From assembly GCF_004364555.1 (NCBI RefSeq), contig NZ_SOAM01000004.1, positions 288,450-352,449 of the forward strand: 64,000 nucleotides of DNA. The letters run 5' to 3'. The notes under the pieces are model-generated. The model was not told where the DNA came from, made no database searches, and saw nothing but the letters and a program-made list of their open reading frames with translations. The DNA is from Amnibacterium kyonggiense. Its GTDB lineage: Bacteria; Actinomycetota; Actinomycetes; Actinomycetales; Microbacteriaceae. A program made the translations under genes and the position numbers. This document shows positions 62,114-64,000 of this stretch, piece by piece; the first letter of the stretch is position 1, and every line of letters begins with the position of its first letter.

Positions 62114-64000
62114 TTACGCGCCGGCCCCCGCCGCCTCGACGTCGCGGACGGTCGTGTCGATCGGCAGTGCGAGCACCATGGTCAGGCCGCCGCCCGGGGT
62201 CTCCTCCCCCTCGAGGGTCGCTCCCATCCCCTCCGCGAAGCCGCGGGACAGGGCCAGGCCGAGGCCGATGCCGTCCGAGTCGGAGACGTCGGACTCGTGC
62301 TGGAACGGTTCGAACATCCGCGAGCGGTGCTCCTCGTCGATGCCGGGGCCGTGGTCGACGACGCGCACCTCCAGCGAGCGCCCGAACGTCGACAGCGACA
62401 GCTCGGGCGGCGATCCGGCCGGCGAGTACCGCCGGGCGTTGGAGAGCAGGTTGACGAGCACGCGCTGCAGCAGCACCGGGTCCGCGCGCGCCGGCGGCAG
62501 CGCGTCGGGGACGTGGAGCAGCACGTCGGCGGGGCCGGCGCCGAGGTCGTCGAGCACGCCGGGCAGGAAGTCGGCGACGTCGACGGACTCGATCGACACG
62601 GCGAGCGCCCCCGCCTGCACCCGGCTCACGTCGAGCAGGTCGGTGATGATCCGGGCGAGGTTCTCGAGGCTGCGCTCGGCGCCGTCGAGCAGCTCGGCGC
62701 GGTCCTCCGGGCCGAGCTTCGTCCCGGTGGACCGGAGGCTGGTGACCGCAGCGGTGGCGACGGCGAGGGGGCGGCGGAGGTCGTGGCCCACCGCGGCGAG
62801 CAGCGCGGTGCGCACCCGGTCCACCTCCTCGAGCGGCTGCAGCCGCTCCGCCGTCTCGGCGAGGGAGCGCTGCTCGAGCGCGACCGCCAGCTGGGTCGCG
62901 ACGACGTCGAGGATCCGACGGTCGGAGGCGTCGAGCGCCCGCCCGATGAGCTCGAGCTCGAACCGCTCGGCGACCCGCACCCGGGTCCGCTCCCCCGTCG
63001 CCTCGGGGTCGCCGTGCTCCTCCATGAAGCGGCCGTCCGCGATCAGGCGGACGCTCGCCATGCGGAACGCCTCCCGCGTGCGCTCGAGCAGCGACTCGAC
63101 GGCGTCCTCACCGCGGAGGACGCCGCCCGCGATCGTCGCGAGGACCTCCGACTCGCTGGCCGAGCGGCGCGCGATCCGGGTGAGGCGCGCGGCCCGGTCG
63201 ACGACGACGCTGACGAGCAGCGCGTTGACGAGGTAGATGAGCAGCGCGATGAGGTGCGTCGGCCGCGCGATCGTGAAGGTGAAGAACGGCTCCGCGAAGA
63301 GGTAGTCGAGCGTGAGCCCCGAGAGCACGGCCGCGAACGCGGCCGGCCAGGCGCCGCCGACGAGGGCGACGACGATCACGAGCAGCTGGTAGCCGAGCGC
63401 CTCCGCGGTGAGGCTGTCGCCGGTCCGGGTCGCGGTGAGCAGCAGCGTCAGGAGCGGGCCGCCGAGCAGCGCGAGCACGAACCCGAGCAGGCGTCGTTTC
63501 GCCGACAGCGCGCCGCGGCCGCGCGGGATGAGGCTCGACCGCTTCCCGGCCGCGCTGTGGGTGACCATGTGGACGTCGATGTCGCCCGACGCGCGGACGA
63601 CGCGCGACGACGTGCCGGGGCCGGTGAGCAGGGCCAGGAGGCGGGAGCGCCGCGAGACGCCGACGACGAGCTGCGTCGCGTGCGCGGCGCGGGCGAAGCC
63701 GATCAGCGTCGCCGGGATGTCCTCCCCCACCACCTGGTGGTACGTGCCGCCGAGCTGCTCGACGAGCACCCGCTGCGCGGCGAGCGCCCGCGGGTCCGAG
63801 GCGGCGAGGCCGTCCTCGCTGCTGACGTGCACCGCCATGAGCTCACCCGAGCCGGAGCGGGCGGCGATGCGGGCGCCGCGGCGGAGGAGGGTCTCGCCCT
63901 CGGGCCCGCCGGTGAGGGCGACGACGACGCGTTCGCGGGCCTCCCAGGCGGTGTCGATGCCGTGCTCGGTGCGGTACCGCTGCAGCGCGGAGTCGACCTC
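62114..64000 (-). CDS. kdpD: KdpD-type sensor histidine kinase (5' end outside window)
   Basis: 628 residues present, running off the right edge. The start of the visible part is the universal-stress-like domain ([46 protein letters not shown]). Then come four membrane helices of the DUF4118 domain (residues about 150-260), a GAF-like segment, and the kinase core: H-box [10 protein letters not shown]-box [15 protein letters not shown]1 VVDHGPGI and G2 [15 protein letters not shown]. KdpD senses potassium and turgor and phosphorylates KdpE. The N-terminal KdpD domain with its Walker motif and any kdpE or kdpABC lie outside. The permease cluster follows. Confidence 0.9.
   Translation of the reverse strand, partial: EVDSALQRYRTEHGIDTAWEARERVVVALTGGPEGETLLRRGARIAARSGSGELMAVHVSSEDGLAASDPRALAAQRVLVEQLGGTYHQVVGEDIPATLIGFARAAHATQLVVGVSRRSRLLALLTGPGTSSRVVRASGDIDVHMVTHSAAGKRSSLIPRGRGALSAKRRLLGFVLALLGGPLLTLLLTATRTGDSLTAEALGYQLLVIVVALVGGAWPAAFAAVLSGLTLDYLFAEPFFTFTIARPTHLIALLIYLVNALLVSVVVDRAARLTRIARRSASESEVLATIAGGVLRGEDAVESLLERTREAFRMASVRLIADGRFMEEHGDPEATGERTRVRVAERFELELIGRALDASDRRILDVVATQLAVALEQRSLAETAERLQPLEEVDRVRTALLAAVGHDLRRPLAVATAAVTSLRSTGTKLGPEDRAELLDGAERSLENLARIITDLLDVSRVQAGALAVSIESVDVADFLPGVLDDLGAGPADVLLHVPDALPPARADPVLLQRVLVNLLSNARRYSPAGSPPELSLSTFGRSLEVRVVDHGPGIDEEHRSRMFEPFQHESDVSDSDGIGLGLALSRGFAEGMGATLEGEETPGGGLTMVLALPIDTTVRDVEAAGAGA

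Noticed and set aside
62300..62330. Second LexA-like box (TTCGAACATCCGCGAG)
   Set aside because: Only one half-site matches and it lies inside the KdpD coding sequence.

Overview
The window is a very GC-rich stretch of chromosome from an actinomycete, most likely a member of the Microbacteriaceae. Four things point there. Gene order and content are typical: topA-tmk-holB, dnaX-recR, ask-asd, and a Tad-like locus matching Rv3654c-Rv3659c of Mycobacterium tuberculosis. A 6C-type small RNA, known only from Actinobacteria, sits next to that locus. Two F420-dependent luciferase-like oxidoreductases are present. Many start codons lie 6-7 nt behind a TANNNT -10 box with no Shine-Dalgarno sequence, as in leaderless actinobacterial transcripts. 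I see no phage, insertion sequence or CRISPR array; this is core chromosome with ordinary accessory metabolism.

1-11.3 kb (+ strand): the end of a rhamnose pathway (rhaD-type aldolase/dehydrogenase, rhaB kinase, L-lactate dehydrogenase), a lactonase-like beta-propeller, an ABC1/AarF kinase, a CitE-like lyase, an IclR regulator that probably starts at CTG, an MHS-family symporter and a one-polypeptide ABC exporter. 11.3-15 kb (- strand): succinate-semialdehyde dehydrogenase, nicotinamidase and a PBP4-type carboxypeptidase. Then tRNA-Thr(CGU) and a TetR gene with a likely operator. 15.8-21.9 kb (- strand): topA-tmk-holB-exported hydrolase in one overlapping operon. 22-24.8 kb (- strand): a compact Tad-like locus whose 59-codon pilin-like gene is easily missed. 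The 6C RNA follows at about 25.1 kb.

25.3-34 kb: RidA and DUF4177 diverge from a bifunctional penicillin-binding protein with PASTA domains. Then come a metallophosphoesterase, tRNA-Pro(CGG), a kinase-like phosphotransferase, an anchored His-rich protein of unknown function, a TPR protein, an aminotransferase and a YdeI-like protein. 34-41 kb (- strand): thymidine kinase with a response regulator, a radical SAM protein under a perfect LexA box, mqo, asd and ask. 40.7-43.2 kb: a polysialyltransferase-like enzyme diverges from a GT2 glycosyltransferase over an inverted repeat. 43-47 kb: epoxide-hydrolase-like protein, recR, dnaX.

47-64 kb: VOC protein, F420 oxidoreductase, an ECF sigma factor with an overlapping membrane protein, two reading-frame-disrupted genes, an AraC regulator, epimerase, zinc alcohol dehydrogenase, HAD phosphatase, a second F420 oxidoreductase, a lipoprotein with a secreted phosphoesterase, an APC permease with a small membrane protein, and a KdpD-type kinase cut by the window end.

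Intergenic regions carry many long, near-perfect palindromes without U-tracts. Two of them (9.3 and 36.6 kb) are copies of one repeat. Others probably act as terminators.
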